From Breviolum minutum Mf 1.05b.01 (taxonomy: Eukaryota; Sar; Dinophyceae; Suessiales; Symbiodiniaceae), in the NCBI GenBank assembly GCA_000507305.1, contig DF239154.1, positions 62,001 to 126,000 on the forward strand: 64,000 nucleotides of DNA. The letters run 5' to 3'. The notes under the pieces were generated by a model, which did not search any database, had not been told where the DNA came from, and saw nothing but the letters and a program-made list of their open reading frames with translations. Positions 54,660 to 64,000 of this stretch are shown piece after piece; the first letter of the stretch is position 1, and the number at the start of each line of letters is the position of its first letter. Position numbers and translations under genes: made by a program.

Positions 54660-57570
54660 TGCCACTCTAATGCTCAGTTGTTGGCTGATTCTGTCAGGCC
54701 CTCAAACATTCAGTCATGAAGCTGGCCTACAACCCGCTCCACCTACCCATGTAAACAAAGAAACAAGTTTGGAAGGCAGGATCGACAAGCAGCAGGACAT
54801 ACTTCTGAGGCATGCAATGCATTTTGCATAGTTCCATGAAATCCTACAAGCAGCTGAACAACCACCAGCCACCAGTTGCTGATTTTTGCACGGCAGCTCG
54901 CCTCTTTAGCTGGCCTGAGCTTCGAAGAAAACCCCACACATCAACACAAAGTGCGCGGTTGGGCACAATGGAAAGTACTTTTATGTACGTACAGTACTTG
55001 TATAACTTCAGGTGATTGCCCATGCTGCGTAATAGTTCTTTCTGCAAAAGTGTGGACGTGATGGACGATGTCACACTGCACCGCACAATGTCAAACACCA
55101 ACTTGCCACAAAAGCAGGCTAGCATCCAGGAAGAATATAACAAGAAAAAGAGTGTGTCAACAAAGGGCTGGTCTATAATTGAGATGTGACCTGTTGTAAG
55201 ATGACAGCCTTGCCAGTGACGATGTGAGGAAGTTTGATGATATCTTTCTCTGGCATTGGGGTAGCAACTGAGCTCAGTTCTACTTTCCAAAAGAACTCAA
55301 ATTGCTCTTCACTGGACAAGCATCCCTTAACCACTAAGCATCTTCCAAAATCATACACCCATCTGTACACTATCAAGAATCTACCAGTAAGATATAGCTA
55401 ATAAGCAGTTGAATCCAGGCCAGGTACTGTGGAACTGCTGGTGCTGCTGCTAGATGTGTTTCTCCTTGATGTCGCCGCCTAGGGTACTTCATGGAGTCCC
55501 CCATGATGTACCGATACAGCGGACAAATAACTGCTTAAGCATTTGCATACTTGCATTTGGGGCACCTGAACATGTTGGTTGCTCCATGAAGTTTAGGGAA
55601 TGACTACAACACTTACTAGTAGTAAAACGTAGATCGTAGGTGAGTTTAGTGTGACAGCATGGCTAGTCATCAATGGCCGATAAATTGCAACTAACACGGC
55701 AATAGAAAATTCCCAAGTATTGATAAGAACTTGATAACATTCTCCAGCTATGTGCGTCTACCGTAGTGTAGCATGAGGCAAGGACACAGGATGCGCGTGC
55801 AGGAATTAATGGGACATCAATCCTGGTCCCCATGATAACCTGATAACCCATGGACCGAGATTTATGCATAGCAAGACTTCAAGACATCAATATTTATCAT
55901 ATTTCTTAGTACCCATCATGAACTCCGAATCCCGGCTATATCAGCATTTATGACCAACAACCCAAGATCCTAGAATGATAACATAATACGGTACCGTTGT
56001 GCCCTGCTTTGCGAATCCATTTCCTGGCCAAGTCTCGAATTTGTCGCTTGTGAACCTTCACCTGACCAAGTTCTGCTTCGCCATTTCGATTGGATGTTCT
56101 GTTCAATGACTTTCATAGTAGGTGGAACAAAATCATGGTAGGTTCATTCGTTTTGATTCATAGCGATGATTATGTCACATTTTTGTCACAAAGAGCTTCA
56201 AACGAGCGGAGGTCGCTGGGCCTGACACCGTCATTGCGTAGCCCGACCTTGTTACGTGCAGCCGGTATGATGGAAAGTAACTGCGAACTGTGAACATTTC
56301 AATTCATACTATACAGCTGTTACAGGATCTTGCAGGGACCATTTTTTCTGATCGTTTCATTGAGAAGGAAAACAAGGAGAATAGGGGTACATACAAGCAA
56401 ATTCGAGCTATTCTTAAATGAAGTCTCCTAGGTTGCTCCAAAATATAACATCTTTTAACACATACCAAGTGACCGATGCCGCCCTTGTTCTTCAGCTTGC
56501 CTCGTTTGCTTCAAAAGATCCAGGAAAAAAGCACACTGAACCCTCGAACATTTAGTAACTATCTAATCGTAATTGCAATGAATCATCACACCTTAAAGTC
56601 ATCTCGAACACATGTGACAGAAATTGACACTAAGTACTTGACACATGGAACTGCATGGATCATATTAAATAGGCTTCTGAACCACATTTTGCTATCAACA
56701 TGGCAGACCCAATCAGCCGACAGACTGTTGGTCCTTTATTCTCATTTATCTTGTGACATGTAAGCTAAAAAAGAGGAATTCAAGCAAGCTCAAGAACTTA
56801 AACTGTTTAATAAACATTGCCACATTGCCCTAATCCTGCCAAAGACTGCAGGCCGCTTAATTGAAATCATTTGGACATATTTGGACTTGTTGCCCTGGCA
56901 GACTACCTAGCTCCACTTGCCAGGTCAGTCCGTTTGACAAAAAGAAAAATCAGAACAAACATACGTTACAACTGCGATGAGAACTACACCTTTGCTTGAC
57001 TGAAATCTTGCATCATGTTCCACAGTGCTACTATAAGGTCAGTTTCCCATTGACATGATAAAGCCTGGACTCTCGGCCAAAGGCTCAATCTATGAAAGGC
57101 ATATTCAACTGCAACTGAAAACCACAACCCTAAGTGCAAAACCTGCTTAGAGATAAATTCAAACCGACAACACGAACCAAACACGAACCCATCAAAAAAG
57201 CAGGGGTTCTTTCAATTCCGAAATCAAACTTGAACACATTCTCAGAACAGTGTGGGACAAGATCACTTTATAATTATGCTACAAACATGGATTTCAACAC
57301 TTTGACGCTATGTGGATAATATGAATGGCTGGGAGTGAGAGCATGCTGAAATGTAATCGGCATCCATCTTTCACAACAGCTTTCCATGAGAATGTCCAAT
57401 AACGAGACGATATGAGGCGAAATGGCGAATCATGGGCCAAACTTTACAAACCAGTTATTGTGCAATTTGCAGAGGTCTCCAACTTCTCCTAAGTGAGTGC
57501 CCCTCCAAACTGGCCTAAAGAGTAAAAACCTGTTCGAATCATATTGGCCTGAAGGTGAAAATGGTGAAAT
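54660..57570. other. no convincing gene
   Basis: Mixed-composition sequence with only short frames, no repeats longer than a few units, and no recognised motif. Confidence 0.5.
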
Positions 57571-57789
57571 AGATCAGTGGAATTTGGCTTTTTGTCGATT
57601 GAAAACATGTTCGGGGACGATGTCACACTGCACTACTGTCAAACGTCGACTTGGGACAAAAGTATAAAGTTTGCGTCCAAAAAGACTATAACAACAATTG
57701 GTCCAAGAAGGTGAGAAAAATGGCTGTTGTAGAATTGAGATGTGACTTGTTGCCAAAAATGAGAACCTTGCGACTTCCTCAGCTGGCAC

Positions 57790-58720
57790 GATGGCCTTCC
57801 CACCCCTCAAAGCACCTGTCCCCGCCAGACGAGGCACGGCGGCTGCAGCCACACACAGAGCTCCTTGTACCAGCTTGGCTGTTTTGGCCACGTCGCCAAG
57901 TTTGGATTCACCTCCGCCGCGGCGCGCACCGTTGCGTAGACAGACGGGTCTCGCCGCAGCGTGGCCCGGAGTTCTGCGAACTTCTCGCAGAGGCTCCACA
58001 ACGCAAAGCAGCCGCGCCACTGGACGTTTTCGTGCTTCGGGTGCTGCCGCAGGGCGCCCAGCAGCGCGTGCGCCGTGGGCTCCGGCGGCAGACCCGTCAG
58101 AGCCGTCGGAGCCGAGCGTTGCAGCAGGAGACCCGTCAGAGCCGTCGGAGCCGAGCGTTGCAGCAGGTGGCCTGCGGCCGCGGCTTCCTTCGCAACGTAC
58201 GCGTCTTGGCCTCGAAGGCGTTTTTTCAACCCGTTTTCGTTCTTCGCGTCGTCGGCCCTTCGAATGTTGCATCATTTGTTTGGGCGTTTTTCTCGTCAAT
58301 CTTTTGTCATATCTCAAATCATCAATCTTTAGAAAAAACATCGATTCAATTTGCGACGCCGACATATGTTGCAGCTTGGTTGCTTTGAATGTGATGATTG
58401 AAATCACGTTCCAGCGCTGCCCAGCTGGAATAATCGAAACTTGACATGGCGGAATCTCAAAACGGCAGACCCCCGCAGCTGAAGTGGGGGAGGAATTCTC
58501 TTGGAGGTGGTGTGACCATTCAATACTAACGCGGCATTTTGATGCATTTTGGCCACGACATCCTGAATTCCGAATGTCAGCCCACAATCTTCAAGTGTGT
58601 ACAACAATGGATGTTCGATAGAGATTGCCAATCCTGGTAGTTCGGACTTTAACACTTGACTAACTCGCTTGTTGACAAACTTGCTGTTTCTAAAACCAGG
58701 AGACCATCAAAAGCAATGCT
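57790..58720 (-). CDS. GC-rich minus-strand gene, armadillo-like segment
   Basis: Minus-strand frame 58720 to about 58490 encodes FRNSKFVNKRVSQVLKSELP, GLAISIEHPLLYTLEDCGLT and NAALVLNGHTTSKRIPPP. The GC-rich block 58229-57807 encodes KRLRGQDAYVAKEAAAAGHL, a 13-residue tandem LLQRSAPTALTGL, then HPKHENVQWRGCFALWSLCE and VYATVRAAAEVNPN. The Q-GC-ALW-L pattern with a following V-A-A helix resembles armadillo repeats. An overlapping 337-codon frame is open but alanine/arginine-rich and probably not used throughout. A further exon candidate at about 58890-58770 encodes GHFGKSCSEKGDMSTGPFDV. Confidence 0.5.
58091..58168. repeat. 39-bp tandem duplication inside the GC-rich exon
   Basis: GACCCGTCAGAGCCGTCGGA and the following GCCGAGCGTTGCAGCAG are repeated at 58091 and 58130 without mismatch in 38 bp. 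The period of 39 bp keeps reading frame and duplicates 13 residues. Confidence 0.9.
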
Positions 58721-59554
58721 CATGTCTCACATCTCTTGGGCCAATGCTTCACATCTTGGAACCTTCGTGAGAATGAATCCATGCCGCAACATCAACATCA
58801 AAAGGTCCAGTGGACATGTCTCCCTTTTCACTGCAGCTCTTCCCAAAGTGTCCCATGCATGCAGAGTTCATAAGGTGAACTCAGAAATGTCTTGCTCGGG
58901 GTGCTGAAGAAGTCAGCAGTTGGAAGTAAACTTGGAATTGGGATGCTTTTAAGGTGACACTTTTGCGATGACGAAAACAATAAAGCTTAAAGCACCACCA
59001 AGTATGTTTGTTGGCCAATGTTCTAGGTTTACTTTAGACCAGGTTCCAAACAACCCAAGTCCGTGTGCGCATAGAATCGCTTTCATTCATGAAATCCCTG
59101 TCAATTTGTCTCTGATGAAGCCGTGGCACCGCCACTGCTGACGTGAATCTTGGAGCTTATGATGGTGAGGGATTAGGTATTTTGGTTGTGCAGCAGTCTT
59201 TTGCCTCACATAATGAATCGAATCTCACTATAGGTATGCACGGTTTACATCCTTTTATCTCAAATCTGGTTGGATTCAAAAGTGAAGGATGTGGTCAATC
59301 AACCGGTTGTCAGCACTCAACAGCTTGCAGGGGCAAAGATTGACCATCCGTAAAACGATTTCAGAAAACCATTCCCCACTCCTACAGACTCAGCATCCTG
59401 ACCTTCTGATACGCTCAAAGTCACGAGATCCAGATTCAAGCAGATCAGTTCAACCGGTACTTCCACAGCATATGAGTATAACTATACTAGAATACCTAGA
59501 AGTTACTGCAGAATCTCGAAAAGCATCAGTGTGTATGTGTGTATATACGTTTGA

Positions 59555-59790
59555 ATGTAAGTAGGTAGGTAGGTAGGTAGGTATGGATAGATGGATGGGT
59601 GGGTGGGTGGGTGGATGCATGGATGGATGGATGGATGGATGGATGGATGGATGGATGGATGGGTGGGTGCGTGGGTGGGTGTGTAACAGGGTGGATGGAT
59701 GGATGGATGTATGGATGTACGTACGTATGTCAGTATACATGTATGTATACGTACATGAAATCACATGTATATATATATATATATATATGC
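59555..59790. repeat. GTAG/GGAT/GTGG microsatellite cluster and TA run
   Basis: (GTAG)n at about 59560-59583, GGAT and GGGT units to about 59710, then GTAC-rich sequence and (TA)n at about 59768-59790. Long W/G/M/D-rich and HPSI-rich frames across it are artefacts. Confidence 0.9.
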
Positions 59791-60689
59791 GGTATAGGTA
59801 CATGTATACATGTAAACAAATAGATGGATCGATGCATAAAAATGACTTGCCTTTTTCCCAACGAATCCACAGTCGCCCCAGTCGCAAAATGAATTAAGTT
59901 GTCTTAGTCACTAGCACGGAAACTTCCCTGTGGTCCGTCACAGTGCAACATAAGTCTTGCTGCGCTCTTGAGTTGTGTCCTAAAATTCTTGCTGAATTTA
60001 AAGGAAATTATGATTGGCTTCCGCAAAAGCTTCCGCGGCTTGAACCCCGTGAATTTTTTGAAAAAAGAGTCCATCCCAAAGGAAGGACATGAACCATGAA
60101 TTTAGAACAAAAGTCACATGTTTTTTGAATGCTCTCACTACCGCTCAGTGCATTTCTTCCATTCCATGTTTCTAAGCTGGATGAATGGGAGTTTACAATC
60201 CCTGGGCATCAACAATGTCACGTGTAATCCGCCAACCCGAGTCGGCTTGAAGTAGCGATGATGTTATGCAGGATCCAAACCGCGTACAACTCCAAAATCC
60301 GAAATCCAAACCAAAAAAATCCAAAATCACAAACTGTGCAAGTAAAATCAGCAAAATATACGTACCATATATGACGTTTAATGCTTTCTTAAATCATGAT
60401 GAGTATCCGACTGCTCTCCCATGCCTTTTTCACAGAACCAAACACTAGTTTAGCATAACCCTAGAGTCAAGGATTCGCGTCTGTAAATACTTGTTGTCAT
60501 GCAATGTCTATTTGTCCTGCCTTGCAAAGAAAGGCAAAGTTAGAGCTGCGCACCATCCACTCGCATCAATAGGCCGAGGTGGCCTTGATCTGTGCACCTG
60601 AAACTTGATGAAAATTGTGGGATGATTCCAGGAATTCCCAGGAACCTGTCCAATGGAAATTTGCATTTTGTGAGTTCAATCACATGCCA

Positions 60690-60831
60690 CATGCACACAC
60701 GCATATCACAGGACTTCTACAAATTGGCTTTGGAAAAAAACGGAAGACTTGTTGCCGTGGGTGACACATGGGTAACACTCAAGGGTCGTCCTGCAATCGA
60801 CAACGTGGCAACATCTCTCCAGACCTGCTGA
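60690..60831 (+). CDS. exon candidate, strand uncertain
   Basis: The plus-strand frame encodes SQDFYKLALEKNGRLVAVGD then TWVTLKGRPAIDNVATSLQT and a stop. The minus strand is also open (VWRDVATLSIAGRPLSVTHV). Composition favours plus slightly. Confidence 0.3.
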
Positions 60832-61999
60832 CATCTCTCTGCTACGCCTGATTCGATGCAGAGTGCCGCAGCGAGAAACACACAATATCACTGATCGAAC
60901 AATGAAAAACCACACAGTATAGTAATACTAGCCTCATTTGCACACAAGATGCCATGGTCCATGCGGAAGCTAGATTTGTTGAAATGGACGTCAGATCTAA
61001 CAAGAGACAAAGGGTCTCAAACATGCCCATTTCTATATGCAAAGCCATTGATTGCCCATACTCTTGGGGTGCAGATGCACTTAGTTTTTGTGGATTTTGA
61101 ATTACATCTCATATATGATACCTCTATATTACTATACATGTAAATTGTGTGAAAACATGTCGCTCTCTCAGTCGCTTTGCCTCTCTTGTGTCACGTTCTA
61201 TTATATTAATCTTCTTGTTGCCTTGCAATGATGAATCTTCGTACAATTGCACCAACGTCCAATTTCCTGAACAAAGGTCACTTGGAGGATTCCCCTACGA
61301 ACGTCGACGTACAAAAATTTGCCTACCCAAATCCAATGGTTGTTCCTTGCCGCAATTGACTACACAACCAGTGCACACCTGGAAGTGTTGAAGGTCTTGC
61401 CAAACTTCCCAGAATCTCCATTGCGCAAGGTTTTGCAGTGAATCAGAATGAATCAATGAATCAAAATGTGTGTCTTTTTGTTGGTCTAAGCTGAATGTGT
61501 TTTCCACGATGTCATATGTCTAAGAGCTGCAAGAATCGACCCAACAAAAAGGATTTCTATTTCATTCTATTTCGTTCAATTTGTGTCAGATTTGCTTCAC
61601 AAGTTGGATAAAATGGCAACTTTCAGATCCAAATCCAATCCAAGCAACACTTGTAGACCACTTGTAGATTTCTCAATGTTGTCATGAATAAAATGTTTCC
61701 TTGCCTTTCAATGAAGCAGATGTTCATAGAATTTCCTAAAGAAGGTAATCTTCCAAAGTGATCGAACAACAAGAGTTTCACTGGCCACATGTGGACGCAT
61801 CCCGCGAACTTCTCTGGCAGGTGACCGGAGTCGTTGTTTCCAAACAAGACAACGAAGTTCACCAGGAATCCAAAGTTCACAGAGTATTCACATCTCTTGA
61901 TTCTTGGATGATAAGCAAGTCAACATGGCCACTAACACATGTATATGATCCAGCATTTCGTTTTGTTAGATTTGACATGATTTGACAACTTTTGGTCAA

Positions 62000-62206
62000 G
62001 TTTCGCCAGGAAATCCAGCTCCACTTTTGTCGAACTGGCAGATTCTCCAGCTTTTGCGTTGTCAGGCATCTTCATCATCACCTGGTGTGATGCAAATCAG
62101 AACATGCTTGAAAACAATACGACTTCTGTCAAGGCGGGAGGAGCACAAGCGATCCAAAACGAGAGGCACAAGCGAACCCCCGCCCGTCAAGTCAACACAA
62201 ATTAGG
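62000..62206 (-). CDS. unidentified minus-strand exons
   Basis: About 62206-62083 encodes DLTGGGSLVPLVLDRLCSSR then IVFKHVLICITP and ends CCAG|GTGATG. The following frame, 62090 to about 61985, encodes KAGESASSTKVELDFLAKLD. Only one of the two overlapping frames need be real at the junction. No family recognised. Confidence 0.4.
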
Positions 62207-62359
62207 AAACATCTTCAAAAACAAAACACAACAACACACTTCTTGGACGAATGATAGGAAGCAAAATAAAATCATTGAAATTCTTTCACCAGAATGGTGG
62301 CTTTAACGATATTCCCAAGTCTCCGAACTGAATCCATTGGCTTTCAACAGTCGTTGACC

Positions 62360-62680
62360 TATGCAGAAGGCAGAAAATTCCAGCAGATTCTGTGGAAATA
62401 TCTGCTCCATTTCGACCAAGATTCGTCATTTCCAGTGTTGGCGGAATAAGTCATATTTGCCAAGAAGTTGTTTGAGATTTTATTCCACATTTGTTCTAAG
62501 ATCATTTCAATCATTCTGGTCTTGGCGCTGTCAACAAGCTGAGATGGCCACTCTGTTCAGCTTGTTCTGTCTCCTCAACACTCAAAATGTCTTTATTTTT
62601 CCGGACATCCTTCAATATAGAGAGCTTTCGAATCAGGAAAGCATCTGCTTGGCATTTAGAGAGTAAAACAAAAAAACAGA
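62360..62680 (-). CDS. unidentified minus-strand gene end
   Basis: Minus-strand segment 62665-62540 encodes QADAFLIRKLSILKDVRKNK then ILSVEETEQAEQSGHLS. A segment following a CATCTCAG acceptor at about 62531 encodes DSAKTRMIEMILEQMWNKIS, NNFLANMTYSANTGNDESWS and ends WNFLPSA stop at about 62360. The frame change at the acceptor suggests that one of the two is exon read-through of the intron, or that both are exons with an intron between them. Confidence 0.45.
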
Positions 62681-62707
62681 AGATGGAAACAAGCACATAT
62701 TTACTAT

Positions 62708-62743
62708 TAATATATATATATATATATACCATAATATATATAT
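62708..62743. repeat. TA microsatellite
   Basis: Two (TA)n runs separated by CCATAA. Confidence 0.85.
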
Positions 62744-62761
62744 CAACACATAAGAATCTAT

Positions 62762-63001
62762 TCAACTCCTGATATTTCCTTTCATTTTTGTATCATCTAA
62801 TCCAACATTCAAGCGACAGTCATACAACCAGCTTTGAACCTTGGAAGGTATCGACATCCTTCGACGCTTTGGGCGGCCTGCAGGTCCGGGCTGTTGGACC
62901 GCGATTTCGGGGGTGGTTGCTTTAATGGCACCCCAACTCCCATCCATTTTGCGCATTTTGTGACCCCTTGGAGGTTGGCAAAACGTATTTTTGCATGGCA
63001 A
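62762..63001 (-). CDS. exon candidate, strand uncertain
   Basis: A minus-strand frame encodes HKMRKMDGSWGAIKATTPEI then PGPAGRPKRRRMSIPSKVQS. The plus-strand frame (LWAACRSGLLDRDFGGGCFN) is equally open. GC content is higher than the flanks. Function unknown. Confidence 0.3.
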   Translation of the reverse strand: MPCKNTFCQPPRGHKMRKMDGSWGAIKATTPEIAVQQPGPAGRPKRRRMSIPSKVQSWLYDCRLNVGLDDTKMKGNIRS

Positions 63002-63224
63002 ACTCTGAGAATGTACACTTTAAAACTGCCAAGAAAAAACAGATCTCAGTGATACTACTGTATGAGCACTGTTTCGAAAAAATGCCAAAGATGAAACGCA
63101 TTTCTAACGGTTTTTAACACGGATTGAATCTTCAGTGTTGACTCCCAGCATCAACCATGTACCATGAAGGGAAAGCACTAAGATCTCGGACTGGTGCTGC
63201 CAAAACCTGGGATCACGGTTGTTT

Positions 63225-63247
63225 GGTGTGTGTGTGTGTGTATGTGT
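63225..63247. repeat. TG microsatellite
   Basis: (TG)n run, one TA interruption. Confidence 0.85.
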
Positions 63248-64000
63248 TTTGTTCCCTCACATCATGATGTCTTCATCCCTATAGATATCTTGACAAACAA
63301 AAATCTTCCACCAGCATTTCATGATGCTTATGTGATAATTTCATCTGATTTTCCCTTGATTCAATTTCAATAAATATCTTTCAATGCTGCCAAGCATCAG
63401 CAAGCGAAGCAGAAGCAAAAGAAGATGGAAATTCCCGCGATGAAAACGCAAAGGCCTCAGCAAGAAGCACAGTTTACTTCTTGTACCTCAAGACCTTCTT
63501 GTCTTCCTTGTCGTTCAACCAGTGAAAGATGGGAGGTCACCAAAAAAACTGGTGTCGGGTAGCATCGGGAGCTTCCACGGTCAAACCTTCACAGCATCGA
63601 GTCCAACGAGACTCTGAGATTGGGTGATCTTGCCAAAGAGTACGTCTCTCCAATGAATTCGGAGCCTCGATTCAAACAGAATCTTGGAATATTTTCCTAC
63701 CACATGGTTCCAGTGCTTTTCATATGCTTTTACAGGATGCATGGATTGCCTATAATTAGCGCAAACAAGCATGGCATGGCATAGATGAGCTGCAAATATT
63801 TGCTTAGAGGACAAACATGGCCGCAATGTCAAAGACTGCCTAGGTTGGAAGTGTATGCTGCCCCTGGGCTCCCAACAAATCACATCGTCCATTGTTGAGA
63901 CGGACAAAGTGCAGAGATTGCCAGTAAGAAGTTTCACACTCCTGCCGAGATGCAGGAAAATACAAGTAAGTAAGTTTTCCTGAGTCTATATACTCTAAAC

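Noticed and set aside
57574-58587. 337-codon minus-strand frame taken as one gene
   Set aside because: Its GC-rich half is alanine/arginine-rich and low in complexity; the alternative frame has armadillo-like, more natural composition.
59450-59897. 145- and 104-codon frames rich in HPSI/HTHP or GWMD
   Set aside because: Translations of GGAT/GTGG microsatellites.
1-64000. tRNA, rRNA or dinoflagellate spliced-leader genes
   Set aside because: Scanned for GGTTCGAAT-type T-loops and the spliced-leader core (GTAGCCATTTTGGCTCAAG); no convincing match seen by eye.

Overview
The window reads as nuclear DNA of a dinoflagellate, most likely a Suessiales/Symbiodiniaceae-type genome. Three things point there. 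Genes are broken into very short exons. Many exons appear to use GC or GA splice donors as well as GT. The one intact-looking retroelement is a Ty1/copia element whose gag and pol resemble those common in dinoflagellate genomes. No bacterial-style operons, rRNA, tRNA or spliced-leader gene was recognised. One assembly gap (49 N) lies at 12464-12512. Species is inference; no taxonomic marker gene is present.

Layout. 0-8 kb: a minus-strand multi-exon gene with a cyclic-nucleotide-binding-like exon followed by ankyrin-repeat exons, plus further minus-strand exons near 7.4-7.8 kb. 8-11.5 kb: mostly non-coding, with two miniature inverted-repeat elements. 11.5-15.8 kb: stacked tandem arrays (CATGT/GATGC-rich, TACTAC-rich, a roughly 104-bp satellite, a 42-bp satellite, a 16-bp repeat) enclosing a decayed minus-strand gene (about 12.54-14.30 kb) with a DNA-methyltransferase-like fold. 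16-21 kb: short minus-strand exons around a 270-bp trinucleotide array. About 22.1 kb: a plus-strand exon. 22.8-25.2 kb: minus-strand exon candidates. 25.8-30.9 kb: the best-resolved cellular gene, a minus-strand membrane transporter of the TMEM144/ureide-permease type (drug/metabolite transporter superfamily), read exon by exon. 33.7 kb: a plus-strand exon. 34.6-36.9 kb and 39.8-43.2 kb: unidentified minus-strand genes. 44361-51810: a 7.45-kb LTR retrotransposon with LTRs 158/160 identical. 51.8-54.1 kb: minus-strand exons, one a TIR-like domain. 57.6-58.9 kb: a GC-rich minus-strand gene with armadillo-like character. 59-64 kb: mainly non-coding with microsatellites and minus-strand exons near 62-63 kb.

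The cellular genes do not form an obvious pathway. Most recognisable exons lie on the minus strand, consistent with the unidirectional gene arrays known in dinoflagellates, with at least two plus-strand exceptions. The retrotransposon carries gag, protease, a methyltransferase-like insert, integrase, reverse transcriptase and RNase H, then a separate open reading frame between RNase H and the 3' LTR. Its pol is broken by one stop and four frame changes, so this copy is probably non-autonomous even though the LTRs look young. The methyltransferase-like motif set in its pol also appears in the decayed gene at 12.5-14.3 kb.
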